DNA of 64,000 nt from Bacteroidota bacterium. Its GTDB lineage: Bacteria > Bacteroidota > Bacteroidia > Bacteroidales > Paludibacteraceae. This document shows positions 47,104 to 56,100 of the stretch, piece by piece. Numbering within the stretch: position 1 is the stretch's first letter; each line of letters opens with the position of its first letter. The notes below the pieces were generated by a model that saw only the letters and a program-made list of their open reading frames with translations, was not told the DNA's origin and did no database searches. The translations under genes and the position numbers were made by a program. The stretch is taken from contig JAFNAS010000013.1 in NCBI GenBank assembly GCA_017860295.1, forward strand, positions 1-64,000. Reading direction: 5' to 3'.

Positions 47104-47913
47104 ATGAAATCAATATTGGACAATCGCCCCGCGTTGGCGAAAGAGGTGTATAAAGTAGCAGAAGTGGCTGGCTATCTTTGGCAAAAAGGATGGGCCGAAC
47201 GCAACGGAGGTAATATAACCATCAATATCACCGAATTTGTCGATGATGAAATCAGGTCGCTGCCTGCTATCAGCGACGTAACGCCGATTGGTACTACGCT
47301 TCCCAATCTGAAAGGTTGCTATTTCTACTGCAAGGGTACCAACATGCGCATGCGTGATTTGGCTCGCTGGCCGATGGAAAACGGATCGGTGATTCGTATT
47401 CTGGATGACTGTGCAAGCTATGTTATCATTGCGGATCAACCCGTCAAGCCTACATCCGAATTGCCGTCTCACCTGAGCATGCACAATTTTCTGATCGGCA
47501 AAGGATCTGACTACAAAGCGTCGCTTCACACCCACCCGATTGATCTGATTGCGATGACTCATCATAAGCCTTTTCTGGAGAAAGATGTGCTTACCAATCT
47601 CTTGTGGAGCATGATTCCCGAAACCAAGGCGTTTTGCCCGCGTGGATTGGGCATTATTCCGTATAAATTGCCAAGCTCGGTAGATTTGGCACAGGCAACT
47701 ATCAAGGAACTTGAGGACTATGACGTAGTGATGTGGGAAAAGCATGGCGTCTGCGCCGTCGGTATCGACATTATGGACGCCTTCGATCAAGTGGATGTGT
47801 TAAGTAAATCGGCTCAAATCTACATGACGGCTAAAAACATGGGATTCGAACCGGCCGGAATGACTGCCGAGCAGATGCAGGAAATGACGGTCGCTTTTCA
47901 CTTGCCCAAATAA
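47104..47913 (+). CDS. rhaD: Rhamnulose-1-phosphate aldolase
   Basis: This 269-residue class II aldolase of the AraD/FucA superfamily cleaves L-rhamnulose 1-phosphate to dihydroxyacetone phosphate and L-lactaldehyde. The N-terminal LWQKGWAERNGGNITINI (phosphate site), zinc-binding LHTHPIDLIAM and later WEKHGVCAVG are family signatures, with the catalytic Glu in the intervening segment. rhaA, rhaB and a rhamnose transporter are not adjacent. Its position divergent to the GntR gene suggests shared control with pectin-derived uronate use. Confidence 0.93.
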   Translation: MKSILDNRPALAKEVYKVAEVAGYLWQKGWAERNGGNITINITEFVDDEIRSLPAISDVTPIGTTLPNLKGCYFYCKGTNMRMRDLARWPMENGSVIRILDDCASYVIIADQPVKPTSELPSHLSMHNFLIGKGSDYKASLHTHPIDLIAMTHHKPFLEKDVLTNLLWSMIPETKAFCPRGLGIIPYKLPSSVDLAQATIKELEDYDVVMWEKHGVCAVGIDIMDAFDQVDVLSKSAQIYMTAKNMGFEPAGMTAEQMQEMTVAFHLPK

Positions 47914-47934
47914 TTGTCATTTGAAACAAGCAAA

Positions 47935-47975
47935 TAGCAGAGAGGTTGCCTCCAAACGAGGCAACCTCTCTGCGT
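47935..47975. terminator. Strong hairpin after rhaD
   Basis: AGCAGAGAGGTTGCCTC / GAGGCAACCTCTCTGC with a five-base loop. No T-run follows, so it may stabilise the 3' end rather than act as a simple terminator. Confidence 0.65.
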
Positions 47976-48070
47976 TATCGAACTGCACAACTGTATTCCG
48001 ATGCTCCGGAGAGGTTTGTATATGCCTGTTTTTATAAATATCTTTGTCCGACAGAAACTCACAATGCATT

Positions 48071-49426
48071 ATGATTGATTTAGCAATTATCGGTGGAGGT
48101 CCGGCCGGATACGTGGCTGCAGAACGTGCAGGAGCCAAAGGACTCACGGTGGTGTTGTTCGAAAAAAAAGAGATGGGGGGCGTTTGTCTCAACGAAGGAT
48201 GTATTCCTACAAAAACGTTGCTGTATAGTGCAAAAACGTATGACAATGCCCTTCATAGCGATAAATACGGAGTCTTTGCCGAAAACGTCAGTTTTGATTT
48301 CAATAAAATGATGCTCCGCAAAAACAAGGTGATACGTAAACTGGTTGCCGGTGTAAATGCCAAAATGAAAGCTCACGGGGTCGACGTGGTAAAAGGGGAG
48401 GTTTACATCGAGAATCGTTCGCAGGATGGCATCTCCATTCGCTGTGGAGAGAATTGTTATCAGGCAAAAAATCTTCTTGTTTGCACCGGTTCCGAAACGT
48501 TTATCCCTCCTATCCCCGGACTTGCTGAGGCGGGAGATTGTATTCTTACCAACCGAGAAATACTGGCACTTAAAGAGCAACCGGAATCTCTGATTGTGAT
48601 TGGCGGAGGCGTAATCGGGATGGAATTTGCCAGTTTCTTCAATAGCATCGGTACCAAGGTAACGGTTGTTGAGATGATGCGCGAAATATTGACCGGAATG
48701 GATACTGAAATGAGTGCCCAGCTTCGCGAAATGTACGCTAAGAAAGGGATTGTGTTTCATTTGTCAGCCAAAGTAACGGCAATCGATGGAAATTCGGTAA
48801 TATTTGAAAAGGATGGACAAACCGAAACCGTAACGGGTGAAAAAATACTGTTGAGTGTCGGTCGTCGTGCCGTGACGCAGGGTTTCGGACTTGAGAACCT
48901 CGGGATAGAGCTCTTCAAGGGCGGAATTAAGGTGGATGAAACGATGCGCACCAACGTCCCCAATGTATATGCTGCCGGTGATGTTACCGGATTCTCACTT
49001 CTTGCACACACGGCAAGCCGAGAGGGTGAAGTGGTTGTCAATAACCTGACTGGGCAAGCCGACACGATGAGTTACCGAGTTATTCCCGGTGTGGTGTATA
49101 CCAATCCGGAGATTGCCGGTGTGGGGCTGACCGAAGAGATGGCCAATGCGCAAAATATTGCTTATCGGGTGGCTAAACTCCCCATGACCTATGCCGGACG
49201 TTTTGTTGCCGAAAACGAAGGTGTCAACGGACTCTGCAAAATTTTAATCAGTGAACGGGATGAGACGGTTCTCGGAGTACACATGTTGGGTAATCCGGCT
49301 AGTGAAATTATCTACGGCGCGGGCATGGCTATCGAACAACGAATGACTCTCGAAGAGCTGAAAAAAATTGTTTTTCCGCATCCGACGGTGTCGGAAATAT
49401 TCAAAGAAACACTTTTTGAACTATAA
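48071..49426 (+). CDS. lpdA: Dihydrolipoyl dehydrogenase
   Basis: This 451-residue FAD disulfide reductase starts at ATG 48071 (MIDLAIIGGGPAGYVAAERA). Redox-active cysteines are in GGVCLNEGCIPTKTLL, the NAD-binding motif is VIGGGVIGMEFASFF, the second FAD motif is TNVPNVYAAGDVTGFSLLAH, and the C-terminal catalytic HPTVSE is present. It reoxidises lipoyl groups of 2-oxoacid dehydrogenase or glycine-cleavage complexes. No E1/E2 genes are near, so its complex is unknown. Confidence 0.93.
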   Translation: MIDLAIIGGGPAGYVAAERAGAKGLTVVLFEKKEMGGVCLNEGCIPTKTLLYSAKTYDNALHSDKYGVFAENVSFDFNKMMLRKNKVIRKLVAGVNAKMKAHGVDVVKGEVYIENRSQDGISIRCGENCYQAKNLLVCTGSETFIPPIPGLAEAGDCILTNREILALKEQPESLIVIGGGVIGMEFASFFNSIGTKVTVVEMMREILTGMDTEMSAQLREMYAKKGIVFHLSAKVTAIDGNSVIFEKDGQTETVTGEKILLSVGRRAVTQGFGLENLGIELFKGGIKVDETMRTNVPNVYAAGDVTGFSLLAHTASREGEVVVNNLTGQADTMSYRVIPGVVYTNPEIAGVGLTEEMANAQNIAYRVAKLPMTYAGRFVAENEGVNGLCKILISERDETVLGVHMLGNPASEIIYGAGMAIEQRMTLEELKKIVFPHPTVSEIFKETLFEL

Positions 49427-49430
49427 AAAA

Positions 49431-49471
49431 GGAGGAAGCAGAACATCATGTGAAGTTCTGCTTCCTTTTTT
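49431..49471 (+). terminator. Terminator after lpdA
   Basis: GGAAGCAGAAC / GTTCTGCTTCC arms followed by eight T residues. Confidence 0.88.
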
Positions 49472-49489
49472 TTGAGAGTGGGCTGATAG

Positions 49490-50125
49490 CTAAAATGCCA
49501 GCAGTCGTATGAAAAATACCGTGATGTGGTTGATAAGCTGAGACAAGTGCAGGATGTTTACATGCAGAAAGTTCTCAGCAAGAATAATAGCCAGCAATCC
49601 GGCGGTGCCCCATTTGTACAGATTGATCATCAGGGTTGGATTGGTCTCTTTCAGGAAGGTGAGGTAGAGATGCGATCCGTCGAGTGGAGGGATCGGAATC
49701 AGGTTGAAGATGAATAGTCCGAAATTGATAATTCCGGAAATCACGATCCAGTTGATGATTAAAAGGCCGGTCTCCGTGCTGTTGAAATAGGGGTAGATAA
49801 AAAGAATCCGCGCGACGACAAGCAGTAACAACGCGATAATAAAGTTGGATAGTGGTCCGGCAATCGAGATCAGAATTTCGTCGCGGTGCTTGTGCTTCAG
49901 ATTTTCCGGGTTGAAACTGACTGGCTTGGCCCATCCGAATCCGGCAAAAATAATCAGAAAAAATCCCATCCAGTCGATGTGACGGAGCGGATTCAGAGAG
50001 ATGCGTCCCTCCATCTTTGCCGTATTGTCGCCCAGTCGATAGGCTGTGTAGGCATGAGCAAATTCGTGTACCGTCAGACCGATGATGGCAGCGGGGATAA
50101 GTTTTAACGTTTCGGATAGTTCCAT
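49490..50125 (-). CDS. Site-2 protease family membrane metalloprotease (M50)
   Basis: This 211-residue inner-membrane peptidase has zinc motif GLTVHEFAHAYTAY (HExxH-type HEFAH) in the first helix and the third ligand in NLIPIPPLDGSHLYL. About five membrane segments are seen. No PDZ or CBS domain is present, so it belongs to the short group of S2P-like proteins (SpoIVFB/rhomboid-size) with unknown substrate. Confidence 0.9.
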   Translation of the reverse strand: MELSETLKLIPAAIIGLTVHEFAHAYTAYRLGDNTAKMEGRISLNPLRHIDWMGFFLIIFAGFGWAKPVSFNPENLKHKHRDEILISIAGPLSNFIIALLLLVVARILFIYPYFNSTETGLLIINWIVISGIINFGLFIFNLIPIPPLDGSHLYLTFLKETNPTLMINLYKWGTAGLLAIILAENFLHVNILHLSQLINHITVFFIRLLAF

Positions 50126-50178
50126 AATTATAGACTGGTAGGTATTATTGATTCCTGTTAAGCCAGTAAATTGTTGTT

Positions 50179-51147
50179 TTATACAATACTTGACCGTATC
50201 TCTTTTTCGATTTTTTCTAGAGAGATCAACCGTTCGGATAGTTTCTCTATGAATGAGTTATCCGTACCACAGCATCCTCCCAGAATTTTTAGACGATGCT
50301 TCTGTGCCAGATATTCCATGTTATCGACCATCTCGTCAAAATTGCTTTGATGCAATTTACAACAATTGTTCAGCTCTTCTGGACTTAAAGGGGAGGCGTT
50401 TGCCTGTATTCCACAGAAACGATTTATGTGAAGAGATCCGGCGTTTGGAGTCGTTTCAAGGGCAAGGCGCAAATTGGCGGGATGAATGCAATTGGCCATG
50501 TAACACAACGGTTGTCGGTGAGTTTGACTGTCGATGATACGAATCGCTTCTGCAATGGGGGTTTTGTCAAGCAGCATGCCATCTTTGCGCACCATAAAAC
50601 TTATTATGTAGGGAAGCTCCGCCGTTGCCATTGCCTGAGCCATTCCCAATGCTTCACTCAGGGCGGGCATGATGCCTGCAAAGAGAAAATCGACATTCGT
50701 TTGCTCAAATTGACGAACCTGAATCGAATGGAAACGAAATGCAGTTTCTTTATCTAAAGCCTCTGCCGCATTGTAGGCATCTCCTTTGCATCCCAATAAT
50801 CCTCCTATAAAAATTTTATCGGCATAATCGGGGAAGCGATCTCTTACTTGTTCCAGGTAAGTGCAGGAATCGGAGAGTAAATCTTTGTCCCGGAAAGCTG
50901 ATTGTCGATGCGATTCAAAGTTGACACGTCGCGTTGGTGTCATCAATAAAATCGGTAACCGATATTTGCGCGCAGTTTCAATGTATTCACAGTAGAGATC
51001 GGACAAACGGTGCTCCGAATCGTAGATCAAACCGGCATGATTGACATACCGATCCATTGTTAGGTTGTATTCGCTTTTCAGACGCTCTACCAAAGCTCCT
51101 TCGGTAAGCAAATAGCGCGCTTGGCTAAAACAGCTTTCAAAATCCAT
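50179..51147 (-). CDS. Homocysteine S-methyltransferase family protein
   Basis: This 322-residue (beta/alpha)8 protein has LLTEGALVERLKSEYN at the N-terminus, YMANCIHPANLRLAL (first zinc Cys) and ILGGCCGTDNSFIEKLSERL (two zinc Cys) at the C-terminus. It resembles the homocysteine-binding domain of MetH/MmuM and presumably uses S-methylmethionine or a similar methyl donor. It overlaps the upstream HAD gene by 11 bases. Confidence 0.87.
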   Translation of the reverse strand: MDFESCFSQARYLLTEGALVERLKSEYNLTMDRYVNHAGLIYDSEHRLSDLYCEYIETARKYRLPILLMTPTRRVNFESHRQSAFRDKDLLSDSCTYLEQVRDRFPDYADKIFIGGLLGCKGDAYNAAEALDKETAFRFHSIQVRQFEQTNVDFLFAGIMPALSEALGMAQAMATAELPYIISFMVRKDGMLLDKTPIAEAIRIIDSQTHRQPLCYMANCIHPANLRLALETTPNAGSLHINRFCGIQANASPLSPEELNNCCKLHQSNFDEMVDNMEYLAQKHRLKILGGCCGTDNSFIEKLSERLISLEKIEKEIRSSIV

Positions 51148-51772
51148 GAGTGTCTTGTATATATCGGTTTATGTCGGAAGGGATTTGAAATATATAGTCA
51201 GCAGGAATCGTTTCGGGATGTTTGCATCCCCATCCGGCTAATCCGAAACTGACGCCTGCGCTTTGTGCACACTTGCAGTCGTAGATTGTGTCGCCGATGT
51301 AGGTCGAATTTTCGGGCTTTGCTCCGGCTATTTCTAAAAGTTTCAGCATCGGTTCCGGATGAGGCTTGTGCATTTCGGTTTGGTCGGAGCAGACTACGAA
51401 GTCGAAGAATTCTGTGAGTCCGAAGGGTGCAAACTCATGCTTGAATTCGGTTTGCGTTTTGGAAGTGACAATACCAGTTGTCACCCGATTCTCTTTCAAC
51501 GCCATCAACATTTCGCGAATGCCGCTGAAGACCGAAGCTGTATGAAAGTATTGTTGGAAGAAAAAATTCCACCGTAAGTTGGCTTTCGGTACATCCTGAA
51601 TGCCAAATTGAGGCAAAGAATCGGAACCAGGCAATCCGAATGCAAATTCCAGTTCTTGTAGCGAAAATTCTTTGCCGTAGTCGGTTTTCAACAAGCTCTG
51701 CAATCCACGCAGCACCGCCTGTTCCGTGTCGATCAGGGTGCCATCAATATCAAAAATTACTGTATCTTTCAT
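51137..51772 (-). CDS. HAD-superfamily phosphatase (phosphoglycolate-phosphatase-like)
   Basis: This 211-residue HAD hydrolase has motif I FDIDGTLIDTEQ with both catalytic Asp, motif II TGIVTSKTQ and motifs III/IV KPHPEPMLKLLEIAGAKPENSTYIGDTIYD. It has an alpha-helical cap of the C1 type. The substrate is unknown. Its stop overlaps the start of the homocysteine methyltransferase gene, implying coupled translation. Confidence 0.88.
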   Translation of the reverse strand: MKDTVIFDIDGTLIDTEQAVLRGLQSLLKTDYGKEFSLQELEFAFGLPGSDSLPQFGIQDVPKANLRWNFFFQQYFHTASVFSGIREMLMALKENRVTTGIVTSKTQTEFKHEFAPFGLTEFFDFVVCSDQTEMHKPHPEPMLKLLEIAGAKPENSTYIGDTIYDCKCAQSAGVSFGLAGWGCKHPETIPADYIFQIPSDINRYIQDTHGF

Positions 51773-51888
51773 TGCTCCTCTTTTGTCTTAAGGATGCGAA
51801 ATTAACAGTAATTTTTGAATATGTTAGTAGGGATAGCGCAATGGCCGTAAGGAAAGGCTCTCTTTTCTGATTTTTTAGCTCTTCGTTT

Positions 51889-52686
51889 TTATTTAGCCTG
51901 ATGATTTTTGATATATTGGGCAACATCTACCATCGGCGCGATCCAGATCTCCTTCTCGTGTTGTTTCAGAAAATGGAGCAGCTGACTGTGCGCTGCGAGC
52001 GATACATTGATGTTATGCCCACCGCCTACACCATGAAACAAAAATACGAGTAGCGTGTGTGATTCTACAGCCTTCTTTACCAATCCGGTTAGGTAATCTC
52101 CCGACTCTCCGTTAATCATGTAACAACGGATGTCGTTTAGGTCTACTTCGTTCAAATGTTGCAACCCGGCCTGGACTCCGCGTGCACCTGCAAACTCTTT
52201 CTCCAACGGTTTGTAAAAATCGTCTCCTTTAATAGTGCGGTCGCCACACGGGTAGGCAAATGTACGGTTTGTTTTTCCGTCAATAGCCTGCAAAAGGGTA
52301 TTGGTGATCCTGATTTCGTTTTGAGCGCGCTTAACCGAAAACCGGCTGAGATCGTCTTCGGCGGTAAGCCAATTCCGCCCCGGGAGGCTTGCGTCGCACG
52401 GATGAGTCAGTGTATGGTTGCCCAGTTCGTGTCCCCGTTGAGCTGCGGCTCGCCATTCGGCCATTCGCTTGGCTACCACCGGCGATTGTCCGATAATATA
52501 GAAAGTTCCTTTCAGTCCGACGGAGTCGAGCGCCGGAATCACATTGTCAAGATCGATATCGATAGCATCGTCATAGGTTAATACTACGGCACACTGTTTT
52601 CCATTCCATTGTTCCGACTTCTGGGCTTGTCCGATCTGGCATGCGATTGCTGAAATTATGATTGCCAATAAAAATTTCCGATTCAT
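51889..52686 (-). CDS. Secreted polysaccharide deacetylase
   Basis: This 265-residue exported protein (signal peptide MNRKFLLAIIISAIACQIGQAQ) has a NodB-type fold: LTYDDAIDIDLDNVIPALDSVGLKGTFYIIG supplies the catalytic Asp-Asp, GHELGNHTLTHPCD the metal-binding His pair, and TFAYPCGDRT, FLFHGVGG the remaining motifs. It removes acetyl groups from peptidoglycan or a polysaccharide in the periplasm. Confidence 0.9.
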   Translation of the reverse strand: MNRKFLLAIIISAIACQIGQAQKSEQWNGKQCAVVLTYDDAIDIDLDNVIPALDSVGLKGTFYIIGQSPVVAKRMAEWRAAAQRGHELGNHTLTHPCDASLPGRNWLTAEDDLSRFSVKRAQNEIRITNTLLQAIDGKTNRTFAYPCGDRTIKGDDFYKPLEKEFAGARGVQAGLQHLNEVDLNDIRCYMINGESGDYLTGLVKKAVESHTLLVFLFHGVGGGHNINVSLAAHSQLLHFLKQHEKEIWIAPMVDVAQYIKNHQAK

Positions 52687-53187
52687 AAAAAGCGGTTTTG
52701 TTTGGGATTATATGCACAAATTAAACTCCGCAAACATACAGTTTTCTTTTTACAATTTAATAAACCTGATGGCTGTATTTTTTTCTTGCGCGGGTAATGT
52801 AGAGTGTCTGTTATATGAACTTTATAAATGCAGGAGATCGATTCTTTAATTTGCAAAAATGGAATAAGCAAGAAAAATTTGATTGATTTCTATTTGTTTT
52901 TTTGCTATTTAAAGCTCAAAAATCAATATTGTGTCCTGTAGTTTCATTAAAAATTACTGTATATTAATATTTATGAGTTTATTTTGTGATATAAATCTCA
53001 TTGTTTTTTTTATTGGTATTTTGAAGTAACTCAATATAAATGGATAAATATTTACAAGACAGTGTTTTTTTATCTTGAATGTAGAATTGATTGCACTCCT
53101 ATTTTTAGTTAATGTATACAAAAAGCAAGATTTGAACACTTTGCTTTGTTTATTAACTCTATTTTTGCGTAGTGATTTTTTATTTAA
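52687..53187. other. AT-rich intergenic region
   Basis: About 500 bases, very AT-rich. No gene is supported; the short ORFs here lack any protein-like character. A TATTTTTG (-7-like) at 53160-53167 precedes the AraC gene. Confidence 0.5.
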
Positions 53188-53610
53188 ATGGAAAACCTGT
53201 ATTATTTAGAACGTGTTAAAAAAGTCATCGATTACCTTAAAAGCAATCCTAGCACAGACATCTCCTTAAAGAAAATTGCAACTATTGCAATGTTTTCCGA
53301 ATTTCATTTCCACCGAATTTTCAAAGAGGCAACTGGAGAAACATTGCGTCAGTATATCAAGCGATTGCGAATGGAAAAGGCGGGCATTTGCCTCGAAAAC
53401 GACGACTCTATTGCAATAAAAGAGTTGTGGAGTCAACTCGGATATTGCACGGCATCGCATTTTAGCAAAGATTTTCGGCATTTCTACGGGTGCTCTCCTT
53501 CCCAATATCAGAAGCAACGAAGAGCAAACAAGATGCGAAAAAGCAGATCGAAAGCGACTGTTGTCCGGATTCGGTCTAGTCGCATTGTTAATAAAAAAAT
53601 ACCCGATTGA
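53188..53610 (+). CDS. AraC-family DNA-binding protein
   Basis: This 140-residue protein has the AraC double helix-turn-helix at its N-terminus: VIDYLKSNPSTDISLKKIATIAMFSEFHFHRIFKEATGETLRQYIKRLRMEKA, then IAIKELWSQLGYCTASHFSKDFRHFYGCSPSQYQ. Members of this type (MarA/Rob/SoxS-like) often have a C-terminal GyrI-like domain. Here only a short, strongly basic tail (RRANKMRKSRSKAT) follows, so it is a stand-alone DNA-binding form. It is convergent with the MATE efflux gene, which it may regulate (inference). Confidence 0.88.
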   Translation: MENLYYLERVKKVIDYLKSNPSTDISLKKIATIAMFSEFHFHRIFKEATGETLRQYIKRLRMEKAGICLENDDSIAIKELWSQLGYCTASHFSKDFRHFYGCSPSQYQKQRRANKMRKSRSKATVVRIRSSRIVNKKIPD

Positions 53611-53720
53611 CAGGGTTTTAATAAAACAATAACATCTTCAATATCCTATATAGACCTTAAGGAGCATTGAGCCGCCGAGATGGTTTTGGTTCAACGTAAA
53701 TTCAATAATTCTAGAGAGAG

Positions 53721-53760
53721 AACCGCGCCGGGAAACACATTCTTAGGCGCGGTTTGTTTT
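53721..53760. terminator. Hairpin between AraC and MATE genes
   Basis: AACCGCGCC / GGCGCGGTT arms, 16-base loop, then TGTTTT. It serves the plus-strand AraC gene and perhaps the convergent MATE gene. Confidence 0.75.
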
Positions 53761-53825
53761 CGTAAAATGATTGGTGCTGAAATTGCTTGAGTCTTTTGGA
53801 AAATAACATTTATATAATCAATTGG

Positions 53826-55148
53826 TTATATTTTTCGAGCCCGCCAGTTTCCGAAACGAAAATAGAGATAGCACATGGTGCCGATTCCCAACCAGTAAAC
53901 AATTTCCGACATCCATGCTATGGCTACCGGCCAGTGAAAGATAAAATTCACCACATAATTATAGACCATATACAGTACCAGCGTCGTCATGTCGAAGAGT
54001 AATGCCATTCGGGTATTCCCTGTTCCCGAAAGGGCGTTGAACCAAATACATCCGAAAGAAAAAACAAATAATACTACACAGAAAACGTACATCGAAGGTA
54101 CTGCTGCCGTTATCAGATCGCTGTTGTTGGTGTAAATAGAGGCCAGTATTCGTGGAAATAACGCGGCAAACAGGACTACCGGAATCACGGCTCCGAGTGC
54201 AATGCGAAACTGTCTGCGGATGGTGGGCAGTACCTCTTCGGTGCGTCCTTCGCCAATCAGGTTGCTCACGATGGTACTGATGGTCTGTCCGAATGCCATC
54301 ACAGGTAACCCTAGCAACGAATAGAGGCTGCGGATAATGTTGGAGACGGCCAGCGGACGTTCACCCGTTTGTTCGATAAACATAAAGAAGAGAAACCATG
54401 TCGACACGGAAAGAAAAATCTGCATCATAATAAAGAGCGAGATGTCCAGAATCTGGCGAACTGTTTGCCAGCAGAAGCGATGCATCTCAAACAAACCGAA
54501 TCGCTTTGTATCTACCGCTTTGCAGGTATAAACAAAGTAAAAGAGGGTGGTTACTGCTTCTGCTATGACCGATGCCAGTGCCGCACCGCCGATGCCTAGA
54601 GCAGGCAAACCCCAGTGTCCGAAAATCAACGGGTAGTTTAATGCGACATTTACTCCAGTTGTTATAAAAGCGCTTAGTGTTAGTACTTTGGTTCGCATCA
54701 CACCTACATAAAAAGCGCGGAACATCAGGTTGATAAACGCAAAGAAAAATCCGAATATCCGGAAATTGAGGTATTCGATGGTGGCGTTGCATACGGCATG
54801 CGAATGTATAAATGAGCGAAGCAATGGAGCGGCAAAAAAGAAACTGAGCAGGAAAACGGCCAATGCCAGTAGTAGTGTAAAAAGCATTCCCTGGTTGAAG
54901 AGCTCTCCGATCTGACGATAGTTCTGCTCGCCATTACGGCGTCCGATAAGTATTTGCGAGCCCGAGCTGAATCCCATCCCGACAACGAAAATAGCCAGAT
55001 AAAACACCCCGGCCAGCGCCGATGCTCCGAGTTCCACTTCGCCTACTCGCCCCAAAAAAGCGGAGTCGGTGAGGTTTACCAGATTCTGAGCCAGTAGTGT
55101 CAGAATAATAGGGTAGGTAAGGTGCCAGATGTGTTTTATGCTATACAT
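53826..55148 (-). CDS. MATE family multidrug/Na+ antiporter
   Basis: This 440-residue membrane protein has twelve predicted helices. Its N-terminus IKHIWHLTYPIILTLLAQNLVNLTDSAFLGRVGEVELGASALA is typical of DinF/NorM-like MATE transporters. It exports cationic drugs or metabolites using H+ or Na+. The substrate is not deducible. Confidence 0.92.
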   Translation of the reverse strand: MYSIKHIWHLTYPIILTLLAQNLVNLTDSAFLGRVGEVELGASALAGVFYLAIFVVGMGFSSGSQILIGRRNGEQNYRQIGELFNQGMLFTLLLALAVFLLSFFFAAPLLRSFIHSHAVCNATIEYLNFRIFGFFFAFINLMFRAFYVGVMRTKVLTLSAFITTGVNVALNYPLIFGHWGLPALGIGGAALASVIAEAVTTLFYFVYTCKAVDTKRFGLFEMHRFCWQTVRQILDISLFIMMQIFLSVSTWFLFFMFIEQTGERPLAVSNIIRSLYSLLGLPVMAFGQTISTIVSNLIGEGRTEEVLPTIRRQFRIALGAVIPVVLFAALFPRILASIYTNNSDLITAAVPSMYVFCVVLFVFSFGCIWFNALSGTGNTRMALLFDMTTLVLYMVYNYVVNFIFHWPVAIAWMSEIVYWLGIGTMCYLYFRFGNWRARKI

Positions 55149-55554
55149 GTAGTTGATTTGAGAATTTGGGGATGCGTATTAAAAATGAGTGTCTGATATT
55201 TGGATTGATGATTTGAAAAGCCCTGTTTGCATAACCACAGATCCTGTAGACTGTGCGAATATAACTGTTGGTCTGATCCGACCTGAAAGGTTGGATAAAA
55301 CTCAAAGTGAAGCCTTTCGGGCATGGAAGAATGAATTATTGCAATCTATACCATCAGCTTACGGTTATGAAAATAGTGCCTTTTAGTCGATATGAAGCAC
55401 AAGCCAGTGTTCTCTCTGGCTGAAACAGCGTTAATGGTGCAGTGTAATATCTTCACTGCTACAAGATAATAAAAGAGCTGACAAACTTTGTAGCCTGTCA
55501 GCTCTTTTGCCCGGCGAAACACTTCTGCAAATGTTACGCCAAAGTCAGAAGCGA
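55149..55554. other. Intergenic region with a terminator
   Basis: About 400 bases. A plus-strand ORF of 65 codons (55189-55386) lies here but has no recognisable features. The only clear element is the bidirectional hairpin at 55472-55509. Confidence 0.5.
55472..55509. terminator. Bidirectional terminator
   Basis: AAAAGAGCTGAC / GTCAGCTCTTTT arms with a 14-base loop, downstream of the SPOR lipoprotein gene. Confidence 0.82.
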
Positions 55555-56025
55555 TTATTTATTTTGTACCAGTAACCATGCATCGGCAAAGCGCGATTGC
55601 AATTCTACCTTTGCTGCGGTTGCCTGAGCGTAATCGTCATACGAAGCGATAATTACCCGGTACATGTTGTTTTCATTTACAACTACGGCCGGATTTTTGC
55701 CTTCCTTTTTTAGTGTTCCGGCAAGATTTTGTGCGTTCAACTGGCTACCGAAGCTGCCTACCACCACATGGTATTTCTTATTCACCACATCCTGATTGGT
55801 TTCGGTGTCGATCGGTTTGAAAGCCTCTTTACGAACATTTTCTTTGGTTGTTACCTGAGGGGAAGGTACCTGAGTCTGGGTTGCCGGAGCCGATATTACG
55901 GATGAGGCCGGTTGTTCGGTCTTCGCTTGAGCTTTTTCATAAATTCCTGCAGGACGGGTTGTTTTACAGGAAACTACCATAATGGCAGGCACGATGAGCG
56001 CACAATAAAATATTTTCTTCATCAT
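55555..56025 (-). CDS. SPOR-domain lipoprotein
   Basis: This ~156-residue lipoprotein has lipobox IMVVSCKTT near residue 20, then a ~50-residue Pro/Thr/Gln-rich linker and a SPOR domain (YHVVVGSFGSQLNAQNLAGTLKKEGKNPAVVVNENNMYRVIIASYDDYAQA). SPOR domains bind denuded peptidoglycan at the septum, so a role in cell division or envelope upkeep is likely. The start is the first ATG (56025), not the TTG before it. Confidence 0.9.
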   Translation of the reverse strand: MMKKIFYCALIVPAIMVVSCKTTRPAGIYEKAQAKTEQPASSVISAPATQTQVPSPQVTTKENVRKEAFKPIDTETNQDVVNKKYHVVVGSFGSQLNAQNLAGTLKKEGKNPAVVVNENNMYRVIIASYDDYAQATAAKVELQSRFADAWLLVQNK

Positions 56026-56100
56026 CAATAGAATTTAAAGTAAGATACTTTTTTATAGAATACAAAATTGCAAATTTCTTATCAGATTAGCAATATGATT

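Noticed and set aside
55189-55386. 65-codon plus-strand ORF
   Set aside because: No recognisable domain, no promoter or operon partner; cannot be distinguished from chance.
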